64,000 bases of DNA. Source: Devosia soli (GTDB taxonomy: Bacteria; Pseudomonadota; Alphaproteobacteria; Rhizobiales; Devosiaceae). Shown one piece after another: positions 55,076 to 63,705 of the stretch. Where the stretch lies: assembly GCF_000970455.1 (NCBI RefSeq), contig NZ_LAJG01000025.1, positions 55,958-119,957 of the forward strand. Reading direction: 5' to 3'. Every line of letters starts with the position of its first letter. Positions within the stretch are counted from its first letter, which is position 1. Made by a program: the position numbers and the translations under genes. The notes beneath the pieces are model-generated. The model did no database searches. It saw only the letters and a list, made by a program, of their open reading frames with translations, and was not told the DNA's origin.

Positions 55076-55897
55076 ATGAAGAAGCTTTCGGTGGCATTGG
55101 CGGTCATGCTGGTGTGTGCCGACCCGGCACTTGCTGTTCCCAAGGCAAGTCCGGAGGGCGAAGCGGGGGAGGGCGCCTCTGTCTCGGTCGGCGGCCCGAC
55201 ACTCGGTGATGCAGCTCCCGTGTTGCAGGACGGCTCACCTACCCTGGAATTGTCTGCGCCCGCGACATCGGTATCGCCAGGGCAATCACTCAATCCCCTC
55301 GTTGGCGCAGCGGCACTTTCCCCGGATCGCTGTGCCGTCGAGGTCGAGCTTCCGTCGGATGGCGCTGAGGTCACGATACCCAAACCGGTGGCGGAGGGCT
55401 CGGAAAAGGATTGCGTGGCACTCGTCGATGCTCAGCCGACGATGATGACCAACACGGGTCCCCAGCCCATTTTGGGCGACGGCACTGGATCGACCACGGA
55501 AGGCGAGCTTCTCCTGCGGCTCGGCGAGCGGAAATCCGGCCTCGATCAGGAGAAGGCCAGCCTTGATCAGCAGGCACGCCTCCTAGATGCCGCGGAAAAG
55601 CGCATCGCCGAACGTACGGCAGCCTTGACGGCACTCGAGGCCAGCATCAATCAGCTGGTCGGCGCGCGTGATCAACAGAGCGAGGAGCAGGTCGCTGAAA
55701 TGGTTTCGCTCTATCAGAACATGAAGCCTAAGGAAGCAGCGTGGGTCTTGGGCGGTCTGCCCGATCCAGTGCTCCTCAAGATTGCCTCGGCCATGTCCCC
55801 GCGGAAGATGTCGGCGATCATGGCTGAGCTAGAACCGGCGCGAGCTCAGGTACTGACGATCATGATGATGGATCAGGCGACGAAACTCCCCGATTGA
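55076..55897 (+). CDS. MotE-like secreted coiled-coil protein
   Basis: This protein of about 273 residues has a signal peptide (LSVALAVMLVCADPALA), a Pro/Ser/Gly-rich linker, a coiled coil near residues 170-220 (KSGLDQEKASLDQQARLLDA) and an MgtE-N-like C-terminus (NMKPKEAAWVLGGLPDPVLL). This matches MotE, the chaperone of the flagellar MotC in rhizobia. A flagellar gene in this island is unexpected; it may be an accessory version. ATG 55067 is an alternative start. Confidence 0.7.
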   Translation: MKKLSVALAVMLVCADPALAVPKASPEGEAGEGASVSVGGPTLGDAAPVLQDGSPTLELSAPATSVSPGQSLNPLVGAAALSPDRCAVEVELPSDGAEVTIPKPVAEGSEKDCVALVDAQPTMMTNTGPQPILGDGTGSTTEGELLLRLGERKSGLDQEKASLDQQARLLDAAEKRIAERTAALTALEASINQLVGARDQQSEEQVAEMVSLYQNMKPKEAAWVLGGLPDPVLLKIASAMSPRKMSAIMAELEPARAQVLTIMMMDQATKLPD

Positions 55898-56027
55898 CCG
55901 TGCCCACGTCCGTGCCGACACACGCCAGGTCCTGGCGCGAGGACCACGTGGTCATGGGTGGGCAGCATGATGCGCCGTCATCGGCCCTGACCGGCGAGAA
56001 GTGCGTCGGCGCAAGTATCGACTGCCA

Positions 56028-56366
56028 TCAACGAAAAAACCCGTCCAGCACGTCGACGCTCTGTTCGTAGGCGAGGTCGTCGGCGATAGACAGATCCAGC
56101 AGCACCAAGTGCTTGCTTCGGTCATCCCTGCGGAATTCGAAGCTATCCGTCCTGGAATCGAGCGGACATGAATAGGTGAAGGTGTCGTCACCCGACGCCG
56201 TCCGCTTGCAGAGGTCGGTGGGGTAGAACGAGAAAAACTCGTCTGCACCGACGATGTCCGCCGACGAAGGCCCCCGGGTGACGATGCGATACTCCGCATC
56301 CTGAGCGAGTGTCCCTATCGTGCTCACGAGCAACGCAAGACCTGCGGCCAAGGCCAGTTTCTGCAT
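56028..56366 (-). CDS. Small secreted protein of unknown function
   Basis: This protein of about 112 residues has a signal peptide (LALAAGLALLVSTIGTLAQD) and a body with three Cys or fewer (DLCKRTASGDD, YSCPLDSR). I do not recognise a family. It faces the MotE-like gene and lies before tniQ. The 260 bp between it and tniQ show nothing clear. Confidence 0.5.
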   Translation of the reverse strand: MQKLALAAGLALLVSTIGTLAQDAEYRIVTRGPSSADIVGADEFFSFYPTDLCKRTASGDDTFTYSCPLDSRTDSFEFRRDDRSKHLVLLDLSIADDLAYEQSVDVLDGFFR

Positions 56367-56626
56367 ACTAAGAAGTCCGATGGGCATACGGGTTGAGTGT
56401 TTGGGGAAGCTTATGCTCAGGACGGAGTTGCGCCAAGTGCACAAGGGAGACACCATGAGCTTCCGGACCGCACGCAAGATTCAATCATGCTGTCGGCTGT
56501 AGTCTTCGTGTGGGGATTGCGACGAACCGCAAGTCCGGTGGCACGCCATCGGTTTTCCCTGGCCCTATGACCCGGACACTTCGCATCGGGCCTGCCGAAA
56601 CGCTCATTGAGCGAGGCCGGTCGATG

Positions 56627-57760
56627 CTAAAGATGGGCCAACCGCGCATTGAACCATTGCACCCTGATTGCCGTCGCAACCGACGTCGGGACGGCGTAGT
56701 CATCACCCACAGGTCGGCATTGACCGAAAGTCTCGCTTTCCTCCAGCGCGAGGATCACCGCTTCCATCGGCGCTCGCACTTCCCGAGCCAGGCTGCGCAA
56801 CGACAGATGCTCGCGCCTGTCGAGAGCAGCTACGGGAAATCCGAGACAATGCGTCAGCGCATGACGAAGGAGACGATCGAAGTCGGGGACGTTGCCAGCG
56901 AATTTGAACGCGTATTCGTCCGCGAACCAGCCTAAGGCCTCGATCGGAGCGATTTCGAACACGGACGCGCGACCGTGCCTGAAACCCTCCACGACAGGCT
57001 CAATTGCAATTTGCAGATCTTCTTGCACCAACAGTTCGAAGGCGCGCTCTGCCGCGTGGATACCGCCATCCTTCATGGCGGAAAGCGCGGGTCGGGTTCT
57101 TGAGAAGCCGCCATCCAACAGAGTGGCCACGGCGGTTACGAGCTGGATTGCCAGCATCAGTGGCAAATTGTCGAGCGCCGGCACAGGGTCAACGGGGACA
57201 GCACAGCCCATCTTAGCCAGGCACCATGCCTGAAATGGCCTGGGCGGAACATCTACCTTCGCCGGCTCATCAAGCAGGCCTTCGTCGGTGCAGCTGGAAC
57301 ATTTGAGATTGTCGGCGTCGGTGTAGGTCAGAACGTTTCCGCATGCGCACCTGCTCGTCAGGGCAATTCCGTGATCGGGGCATCGGTCGATGAACTTGAG
57401 GTCCCACCAGAACCGATGGTTACGGCCATCTTCAGCCATGCATCCGGGACAGATCCGGCGTTGCCGGGTATCCAACCATTCCGCCGATAGTCGATGACCA
57501 AAGTAGCTCACCGACTTGCCCGTAAATACCGGGATCTTGGACTGCAGCTCGCCGGCCGGGATCCGAGTGGCGGTCGCAAGCGTCGCCAAATCCGAACCGT
57601 TGCCAATTTTCTCCGGGGTTGACCCCAAAAGCTTACAAAAATGCCTCAGACCGATCCAGCCGTTGACATGGGCAAAGCGCACGAGCAATGCCGGAACGGG
57701 TTCTGCCGGATCGTTCGCCACGCGAACGGGCGGCACCCACTGCTCGCCTCTAACCCGCAT
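56627..57760 (-). CDS. tniQ: TniQ/TnsD-like target-site protein
   Basis: This 377-residue protein has the TniQ zinc-finger layout: CPGCMAEDGRNHRF...CPDHGIAL near residues 105-130, then RCACGNVL and CSSCTDEG. TniQ/TnsD proteins choose the insertion site and link it to the TnsC ATPase. It is the last gene of the overlapping tnsA-B-C-tniQ operon, sharing 11 bp with tnsC. Only one TniQ is present in the window. Confidence 0.85.
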   Translation of the reverse strand: MRVRGEQWVPPVRVANDPAEPVPALLVRFAHVNGWIGLRHFCKLLGSTPEKIGNGSDLATLATATRIPAGELQSKIPVFTGKSVSYFGHRLSAEWLDTRQRRICPGCMAEDGRNHRFWWDLKFIDRCPDHGIALTSRCACGNVLTYTDADNLKCSSCTDEGLLDEPAKVDVPPRPFQAWCLAKMGCAVPVDPVPALDNLPLMLAIQLVTAVATLLDGGFSRTRPALSAMKDGGIHAAERAFELLVQEDLQIAIEPVVEGFRHGRASVFEIAPIEALGWFADEYAFKFAGNVPDFDRLLRHALTHCLGFPVAALDRREHLSLRSLAREVRAPMEAVILALEESETFGQCRPVGDDYAVPTSVATAIRVQWFNARLAHL

Positions 57761-58799
57761 GACTTGCCTCGACCGGAAGCGGTTTCGGCTTCGGCAGGCC
57801 TAGCGCTGCATCGGTTCTTTTGAAAATGTTCTGGTCGTCCGGAACGCTCAGACGCTCGCGGAGCGTCAGTAGCAAAGTGTCCATATCGACGTAGGCTTCT
57901 TCATTGGCCATTGCGTGCTTGGTAGCGATGCCAAGCAGAGTCGTCACCTCGCCGAGGATGCCGTTGGAATATCGGTGGAGGCGGGTCGCAACCTTCCAAC
58001 TTGAAATGTCGGATTGGGCATCGAAGGGAAGTTCGGCTTCCAGCTCTTCTAGCATTGCAATCCACTCCGAACCCTCGTGTTCGGGGAATGCGAAGGGCGC
58101 CAGGGTGACTGACTGTTCAACCATTTTTCTCAGGTCCTTGGCGGTGTCGACCACCGTCATCAAGTCCCCGGTCCCAACAAGGGCGACCTCGATCTTTGTC
58201 ATCTTGCAGATCTGTCTGAACGCCTCAGCGGCCGACCGGCTGCCAGGACCGGCCATCGAGTCGACAATGCGCTGTGCCTCATCAAAGATAAGAAGACCGG
58301 TGCCTAGTTCGCCTAAGAGGCGTGACAGTTGGATAGCCAACGCCATGTTTCCGGCACGCTGCTTGGGCGCTTCACGCGTTAAGGCAAATATCGCGTCGCG
58401 CATGATGCCCTGGAACGTGGGATTGACGCCGATCTGCAACATAACGACGGGATAGAGCGTTTGAAGCGGCCCCTGCTTCTCGACCGTGACAACGCCAGCT
58501 ACCGCATCGCGCTCCCTCAAGTTCAGGAGGTTGGGCTCCCATGCGACGTAGCGGCCGCCATGCTCTTGGGCATAGTCGAAAATGTATTGCTCACATGCTA
58601 TAGTCTTTCCCATGCGGCTCTCGCCGCTGATCAAGGTAAGCCGGCCTTCATGGCGCGCAGAATAACTCTGGTGAGCAAAGCTGAGGACGTCGGCAACCTT
58701 GCGAGTAATGCGGTTAGGAATGACCGCTCGACCGAAGTGTCTCTCACGTTCGATGATGGTGGCGGTTGCCCATTTGTCTAGCTCAGTATCTTTGGTCAT
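57750..58799 (-). CDS. tnsC: TnsC/TniB AAA+ transposition regulator
   Basis: This 349-residue AAA+ ATPase has Walker A (SGESRMGKTIACEQY near residue 60), Walker B (LLIFDEAQRI near 168) and a sensor segment (ALVGTGDLM near 210). It would bridge target DNA, TniQ and the transposase. Its start overlaps the tnsB stop by ATGA and its stop overlaps the tniQ start. Confidence 0.9.
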   Translation of the reverse strand: MTKDTELDKWATATIIERERHFGRAVIPNRITRKVADVLSFAHQSYSARHEGRLTLISGESRMGKTIACEQYIFDYAQEHGGRYVAWEPNLLNLRERDAVAGVVTVEKQGPLQTLYPVVMLQIGVNPTFQGIMRDAIFALTREAPKQRAGNMALAIQLSRLLGELGTGLLIFDEAQRIVDSMAGPGSRSAAEAFRQICKMTKIEVALVGTGDLMTVVDTAKDLRKMVEQSVTLAPFAFPEHEGSEWIAMLEELEAELPFDAQSDISSWKVATRLHRYSNGILGEVTTLLGIATKHAMANEEAYVDMDTLLLTLRERLSVPDDQNIFKRTDAALGLPKPKPLPVEASHAG

Positions 58800-61114
58800 C
58801 TACGGATCACTCCCGGATTTCTCTTTTTTTGTTTCCGTTGCGCATTAGGCTGCGGCGTCCGGCTTCCACTCGGGCTGTCGCCACCGGACCCGGCTGGCAC
58901 CGACCGGTCGGGTTCGCTATCGATCGGCTCGATGGGTTGCTGTGCGGCCGGTGACCGAGACCTGGACGCGAACGGTGGGCCGGCCCGTTCGCCGGCGACG
59001 GTGGGCTCATCCTCGGCGGGGTAGGGGGCCGCCTTCGAGTAACCCGGCGATGCCGGCGGCTGCTCGACCTGGCGATACGACGTCTCGATCTCGCGGCTTT
59101 CTGCCTTCAAGAATTGCTGCACGGACGATGGCGTGCCGAATGGCCCCGTGCTGTCGTTCATCCTTGCGTCAGGCGGACGATCCGGGTCGTAACCCACCAT
59201 ACCACCCTGACTTTTCTCGCCGTCGAACGCAGAACGACTAGTAAACTCACCGCGCTTTTTCGGATCGCCCGGCTTCCTCGTCGTGGCTTTTCTCGGAGAG
59301 AGCTTATCCTTGAGGTTCTCGAGCTTGAGAATCGCTCGGCTTCGCTTCCGGGCAACCTCCGGCCCCTCGGAAGGAGGCTCGTCCGCTTGCATGCGGTATT
59401 GGACCTCCTCGTAGGAAATCTTCTTGCCGCCATGCTCACCGACCAGGTGCGCCTTTACCCATGGTCTATGCACGCCGTCATAGACGAGGATGGTCGAGAT
59501 ATCGTTGGGATCGAAGCGAACGATCGACTTCATGGCGATACAGTTCCGCCGGCGCCAGAGGGCCCGAAGTTCGTCCGACTGGAAAATCATGTTGTCGAAC
59601 CGCAATCCGTTCTTCCCAACCTGTGCGGTTCGGGTCGGATTGGTTGCCGGCCCGAGAAGCTCCTCCTCGGGTGGCAGCTTGTCGTTCATCAGGTTGGCCA
59701 TGGAATCCGCGTATCGTTTTGACGGGCGCTCCTTGGTCTTTCCGTGAGGGCGGTTGTTGTAGATGTCGACAACAAAGGCCGCCACGACCGTTTCGAGCTC
59801 GCCGATGGTCAACTTGGGCTTGGCGTTTTCTTCGATACGCTGGGACGGATTGGAGCCCAGATAGCCCGGCAGCGTGTGCAATAGGCCCTGGTTCTCGACG
59901 CGGAACCACCGTTCCACCTTACCCTTCAGCTGCCCGGAAGCACGGGGGAGGTCGTGGAGCTTGATCCGCAGGACCATTGCAGTTGCACGCAGGGATTCGG
60001 AGCGAAACTCGGCGCCACGGTCCATGTAGAGGTGATCCGGGGTGCCATGGCAGTCCCAGTCGAATTCGAAGTCGTAGTTGAGGCTGTCCAAGTACTTTTT
60101 CTTCGGCATCACTGCCAGTCGCAACGCCATCATCACGGAGAACCAGGACGGCGCTTCGAAGGAAATGTAGTACCCGACGATCATCCGGGAGTAACGGTCG
60201 ATCAGTACCGTAAGCCAAGGGCGCCCGCGAGCCTGGCGCTTCTCGTCGTAGACCATGATGTCGAGCTTGGTGTGGTCGACCTCGACCTCGTGCAGGGCAT
60301 AGTCACCCTGCGGGCCGAGAGCCGAGGTTTGTCCCCGAGAGCGGGCCTCCTTACGGCCGAATTGGTTCGTGAGGCGTTCGTAGTAGCCGAATTTCTCGAG
60401 CAGATCGTAGACACGGTGGGCCCCGACATGCCGGGATCCGTGCAGCCGCGGACGCAATGGCAGCCCTTCCGCTTCGGCCTTTTGATGCACCAAGGCATCG
60501 GCGACCCGGGCGGTGTGCGCCGCCGAACAATAGGGCGCCTGCATCATCAGCGTCTCGATGCACTGCAGGATGATCATGTCGCTCCAGGCATAGGGATCGT
60601 CATCCCGCCGGTTGCCCTTGCGGTAGTTCATGTCCGCAAGAGCGCGGATGTCACGCCCGGAAGCTATCCATCGATAGCTCCAACGCGCGATCGAGCGCAT
60701 CGAAGGGCAGGGCTTTCCGGATTTGTCTTCCTCCGCATGCACGCGCAGAACGATCGGCATGGCGAACTCCTCCCTTCGGCGCTTCTCGACGTCCAGTTCG
60801 GCGTCAAGAGCGTCCATGTAGATGAGTTTGCGATGCGCAGAGGCCTTCTCTCCTTCGGTGAACGACCCCCAGTCAGCCGTCACCACGTCCCTGAGGTCGC
60901 TCTCGAGGTAGGGCGTCTGCGTGTCCGCGGTGAGGGCGCCGGAGAGCGCGAGTTGCTTTTGAACCTCAGGGGAGACCTGAAATTCCTTCCCGTCTGCAAG
61001 ACGGACATAGGTCTTCTCGCCGGATGCTTCCCCGACCACGATTTGATGGAGCGCGCCGTGAACACGAACCAGGTCACCGACGCGCCTCGATGCTGGTGCG
61101 AGCCGTATGGTCAT
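58796..61114 (-). CDS. tnsB: TnsB/TniA DDE transposase
   Basis: This protein of about 772 residues is a Mu/TnsB-type transposase with an integrase core. The catalytic triad is visible as D in EVDHTKLDI (near residue 280), D in YMDRGAEF (near 370) and E in GKVERWFRV (near 405). N-terminal helix-turn-helix parts precede it, and a long Pro/Ser-rich tail follows. The start at 61114 is chosen because it overlaps the tnsA stop by 4 bp; the in-frame extension before it is arginine-rich and lies inside tnsA. It makes the strand transfer cuts at the ends. Confidence 0.92.
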   Translation of the reverse strand: MTIRLAPASRRVGDLVRVHGALHQIVVGEASGEKTYVRLADGKEFQVSPEVQKQLALSGALTADTQTPYLESDLRDVVTADWGSFTEGEKASAHRKLIYMDALDAELDVEKRRREEFAMPIVLRVHAEEDKSGKPCPSMRSIARWSYRWIASGRDIRALADMNYRKGNRRDDDPYAWSDMIILQCIETLMMQAPYCSAAHTARVADALVHQKAEAEGLPLRPRLHGSRHVGAHRVYDLLEKFGYYERLTNQFGRKEARSRGQTSALGPQGDYALHEVEVDHTKLDIMVYDEKRQARGRPWLTVLIDRYSRMIVGYYISFEAPSWFSVMMALRLAVMPKKKYLDSLNYDFEFDWDCHGTPDHLYMDRGAEFRSESLRATAMVLRIKLHDLPRASGQLKGKVERWFRVENQGLLHTLPGYLGSNPSQRIEENAKPKLTIGELETVVAAFVVDIYNNRPHGKTKERPSKRYADSMANLMNDKLPPEEELLGPATNPTRTAQVGKNGLRFDNMIFQSDELRALWRRRNCIAMKSIVRFDPNDISTILVYDGVHRPWVKAHLVGEHGGKKISYEEVQYRMQADEPPSEGPEVARKRSRAILKLENLKDKLSPRKATTRKPGDPKKRGEFTSRSAFDGEKSQGGMVGYDPDRPPDARMNDSTGPFGTPSSVQQFLKAESREIETSYRQVEQPPASPGYSKAAPYPAEDEPTVAGERAGPPFASRSRSPAAQQPIEPIDSEPDRSVPAGSGGDSPSGSRTPQPNAQRKQKKRNPGVIRR

Positions 61115-61974
61115 GGGTGATCTCCCTCGACAATAGCGGATCGTTGGCCGGCGGTGCGATAGTTCGCGAACATGGACGCGGGGCGAAACGGCGTGGACCT
61201 GTCGAGGCGAATATGACCTTTCCTGTCGAGACAACAGCAAATGGATAAAGCGGCCGGGCCTATATCGGGAATAAGATCTGCCAGCTCTGAAACGGTGGAA
61301 GCGGCCGGCAATCGGGGAAGTTCGTCAACCACGGCGTCAATGAATTTGTCGCTGAACCTGGTTCCCAGGGCACGATGCATCATCTGTGCATTCCAAAACC
61401 GAGGTTCGGTACGGACCTCGAAGTCCGTTATCAGCTCGAAATCGGCGCCTTCGCGGTCAGCGGCAGAGGTTAGTGCAGCCATCCAATCCTTGACGACCTT
61501 CGCGCCGATCGGATCCTCCACGGGGTCGATCCGCACCGAGGAGAGAGGCTTGATTTCTATCAGCGTCGGCCTGGCGCGATCCCGGCGAACCAGTCGGCCA
61601 TCGGGTATCCAGAAACGAACCCGATCATAAAGTTCGAACTGGATCGGATGCCATTGCGCGTCCGCTTCCAAGAGGCCTTCTTCGGCGAAGTCGACGACAG
61701 TCCAAAAGTCGATTTCCGTTGCACCTTCGCCATCCAAAAGCTTGCCGCCCAAGCTGAACATCGGGACCGAACCGGTATAGATGTCGCGGCCGCGTCCTCG
61801 AACCCCGCGGGCTTCGGCGCCACGGAGCAAAGGGTGAAGCTTTTCTTGACGCTTGCGCGCGCGACTTTTGCCGATCTGCGGAGAGCGTTTGACGTTTCCC
61901 ATCGATAGAAGACGCTTCGTGAGCCCACCGGTGACACCGCCGCTTTTTGACTGACTTCCATTCTTGGTTGCCAT
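61111..61974 (-). CDS. tnsA: TnsA endonuclease
   Basis: This 287-residue nuclease makes the 5' cuts that turn transposition into cut-and-paste. The nuclease core is visible as FWIPDGRLV (Asp) and TLIEIKPLS (ExK), and the C-terminus looks like the TnsA winged helix (SELADLIPDIGPAAL, ending IRLDRSTPF). It is the first gene of the operon; the upstream 61975-62182 shows nothing clear. Confidence 0.88.
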   Translation of the reverse strand: MATKNGSQSKSGGVTGGLTKRLLSMGNVKRSPQIGKSRARKRQEKLHPLLRGAEARGVRGRGRDIYTGSVPMFSLGGKLLDGEGATEIDFWTVVDFAEEGLLEADAQWHPIQFELYDRVRFWIPDGRLVRRDRARPTLIEIKPLSSVRIDPVEDPIGAKVVKDWMAALTSAADREGADFELITDFEVRTEPRFWNAQMMHRALGTRFSDKFIDAVVDELPRLPAASTVSELADLIPDIGPAALSICCCLDRKGHIRLDRSTPFRPASMFANYRTAGQRSAIVEGDHP

Positions 61975-62182
61975 CGAAAAACTCCTGACGACGACCAGCA
62001 GTCGCCGGAACCTTCGGTTCGGCGGCTTGTCGCGTTATTGCGTTCTCGGAAAATGGGATGCTTGGTCGAAATCGGGGCGAGTGGAGAGCTTCCCGCTATC
62101 GATCTATCTGACAATCAACGTTTTTCCACCGCCGGTGATAATGGCAGTTTCTTGCGGATCGACACGCGAAATGCGTGCAATT

Positions 62183-62860
62183 TTATGTATGCGCGTCAGT
62201 CGTGCAGCGCACGGCGACGGGCTCTCCTGCAGAAGGATTGAAGACACCCAATCCTCGTTCTTGATCAACAGGAGAAAGGAGTCTGGCAGCCATTGGCCCC
62301 AGCTTGACCGGTACCGACGGCGACCATCCTTGCCTGATGTCGACTTGCAGGTACCCGCTAACGATGGCGGCATAGACACTCGGTCCGGCGTCTCCGCAAA
62401 CCTTGCCCGCCATCAGTCGGACGTCGCGCAGCGTCAAATCCTTGAAGCCGTTATCGGTCTCCTGGACGATTAGCACTATTAGCTCGATCGACACCTTGGC
62501 CCGCTGATGTGACCAGATTTCCCGTCTCAGCCTGGCAGTGGGCTCTTCCTGCAGGGCCAGACGCGTTACAGACTTGGTCGGCACCCGGGCGGCTAACGCT
62601 GCAATATCGCAACCGCCCTCGCTCAAGACGACCAGAGTGCTGACGCCGTTCACGGACATCCAGAAGCTGAATTCGCTCTCTTGCGGAAGCCTGCTTTTTG
62701 GCAGCAAGAGCGGCCCCATCTTCATCACTGCCGGGTCAAGAGCGGCGTCGATGAGGGCGGTACGGTACCACCGCTTCGGATATCGGATTGACGCTACGGA
62801 CTTGAAACATCTGAAACCGGGATGCCGTGCCAGGTCCTCATGAGCAGGAGCTTGTGCCAT
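62183..62860 (-). CDS. Uncharacterised protein with a possible TnsA-like plan
   Basis: This protein of about 225 residues has no firm family. By eye its middle (SEFSFWMSVNGVSTLVVLSE) occupies the place of the TnsA core (PD and ExK) but lacks the acidic residues and Lys, and its C-terminus (VRLMAGKVCGDAGPSVYAAI, then GYLQVDI) parallels the TnsA winged helix. It is on the same strand just upstream of tnsA. A catalytically dead TnsA relative is a hypothesis; it could also be unrelated. Confidence 0.5.
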   Translation of the reverse strand: MAQAPAHEDLARHPGFRCFKSVASIRYPKRWYRTALIDAALDPAVMKMGPLLLPKSRLPQESEFSFWMSVNGVSTLVVLSEGGCDIAALAARVPTKSVTRLALQEEPTARLRREIWSHQRAKVSIELIVLIVQETDNGFKDLTLRDVRLMAGKVCGDAGPSVYAAIVSGYLQVDIRQGWSPSVPVKLGPMAARLLSPVDQERGLGVFNPSAGEPVAVRCTTDAHT

Positions 62861-62970
62861 GACAGTCGCCTCGGGCTGCACTACGCGGATACTGACTTTT
62901 CCAAGTAGGCCGTCGGCATCGACCTGGGATGATAGTTGTATGCGGGCAGGGGGTGAGTCAATAGCTATTT

Positions 62971-62985
62971 AACTATTCAGCTATC
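62971..62985. repeat. Direct repeat AACTATNNAGCTATC, copy 1
   Basis: aactattcagctatc recurs as aactatatagctatc at 63443-63457. A further atagctat lies at 62961-62968. This copy is in the AT-rich gap before the gene at 63090, and the second is about 30 bp before the ribbon-helix-helix gene. The form fits an operator, perhaps of the RHH protein itself. Confidence 0.4.
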
Positions 62986-63089
62986 CATCTGCTACGGGGT
63001 TACGACAGCTGTCGTTGATGGTGTGCTCCAGTTTGTTCCTTGCTTCCTTCTGACGGAAGGTGCGGCAGTCACCAGCAAAGGACACGTTC

Positions 63090-63452
63090 ATGTACACCCT
63101 AGACGAACTGATCGCCGGCGAGATCGAGGATCTGAAATACGAATACGGCTTCATCGATGAAGAGCATGACGGTCCGTCTGCCAGTTGCGATTGGCCGATG
63201 CTCGAGGACATTACGGTCGAGTGGACCATCGACTTCCTGACCAGCCACCCCGAGGGGCTCACTGTGACAGGACTAGGGTATAGCGAGCTGCGCCTAAACA
63301 TCTGGCATGCGGCAAGCGAGGTCGCCTTTGCTGCGACAAGGGCTTGGTACGAGGAGAACGACATAGACCCTCGAAATCTGCCTTTGCCGGTAGCAGACCG
63401 CCGGCAGATCGGACTGTCGCGCCGCGGCCTGACGCCTTCTCGAACTATATAG
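63090..63452 (+). CDS. Hypothetical acidic protein
   Basis: This protein of about 120 residues is acidic (ELIAGEIEDLKYEYGFIDEE) with a conserved-looking WHAASEVAFAATRAWYEEND segment. ATG 63090 has aaagga before it. I do not recognise the family. It is the first gene of a short plus-strand unit ending in a recombinase gene. Confidence 0.55.
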   Translation: MYTLDELIAGEIEDLKYEYGFIDEEHDGPSASCDWPMLEDITVEWTIDFLTSHPEGLTVTGLGYSELRLNIWHAASEVAFAATRAWYEENDIDPRNLPLPVADRRQIGLSRRGLTPSRTI

Positions 63453-63457
63453 CTATC
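63443..63457. repeat. Direct repeat AACTATNNAGCTATC, copy 2
   Basis: aactatatagctatc, the second copy of the motif at 62971, overlaps the stop codon of the gene at 63090 and lies about 30 bp before the RHH gene start. Confidence 0.4.
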
Positions 63458-63486
63458 TGCAGCGGCGGCATGGTATCTTGGCTTCC

Positions 63487-63705
63487 ATGAAAGATTCCAA
63501 GCATCCGGCCCCTGTCAAAGAGGCGGTCAACGTAGGCACTGCGCCGGCGGAAAGGTCGTCCCGTTCCGACGGCCGCCGGCAAATGCTGGTCTACCTGCCG
63601 CCTCGCCTGATCAAGGCGCTCAAGGCGAGAGCCTTGCACGAGGACAAGCACGCCTACGAGCTCGTTGAAAAGGCGGTCGAGAAATTCCTTGAGGAAGCCA
63701 AGTGA
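63487..63705 (+). CDS. Ribbon-helix-helix protein
   Basis: This protein of about 72 residues has a ribbon-helix-helix pattern at its C-terminus (RRQMLVYLPPRLIKALKARA, then HAYELVEKAVEKFL). It may regulate its own unit by binding the AACTATNNAGCTATC repeats. Its stop overlaps the recombinase start by 4 bp (GTGA). Confidence 0.65.
   Translation: MKDSKHPAPVKEAVNVGTAPAERSSRSDGRRQMLVYLPPRLIKALKARALHEDKHAYELVEKAVEKFLEEAK

Noticed and set aside
59954..61120. A 388-codon plus-strand frame
   Set aside because: It is antisense to the tnsB transposase, whose catalytic triad is evident.
61975..62182. The region upstream of tnsA as the transposon right end
   Set aside because: No copy of the left-end motif in inverted orientation was found there, and a further gene on the same strand lies beyond.
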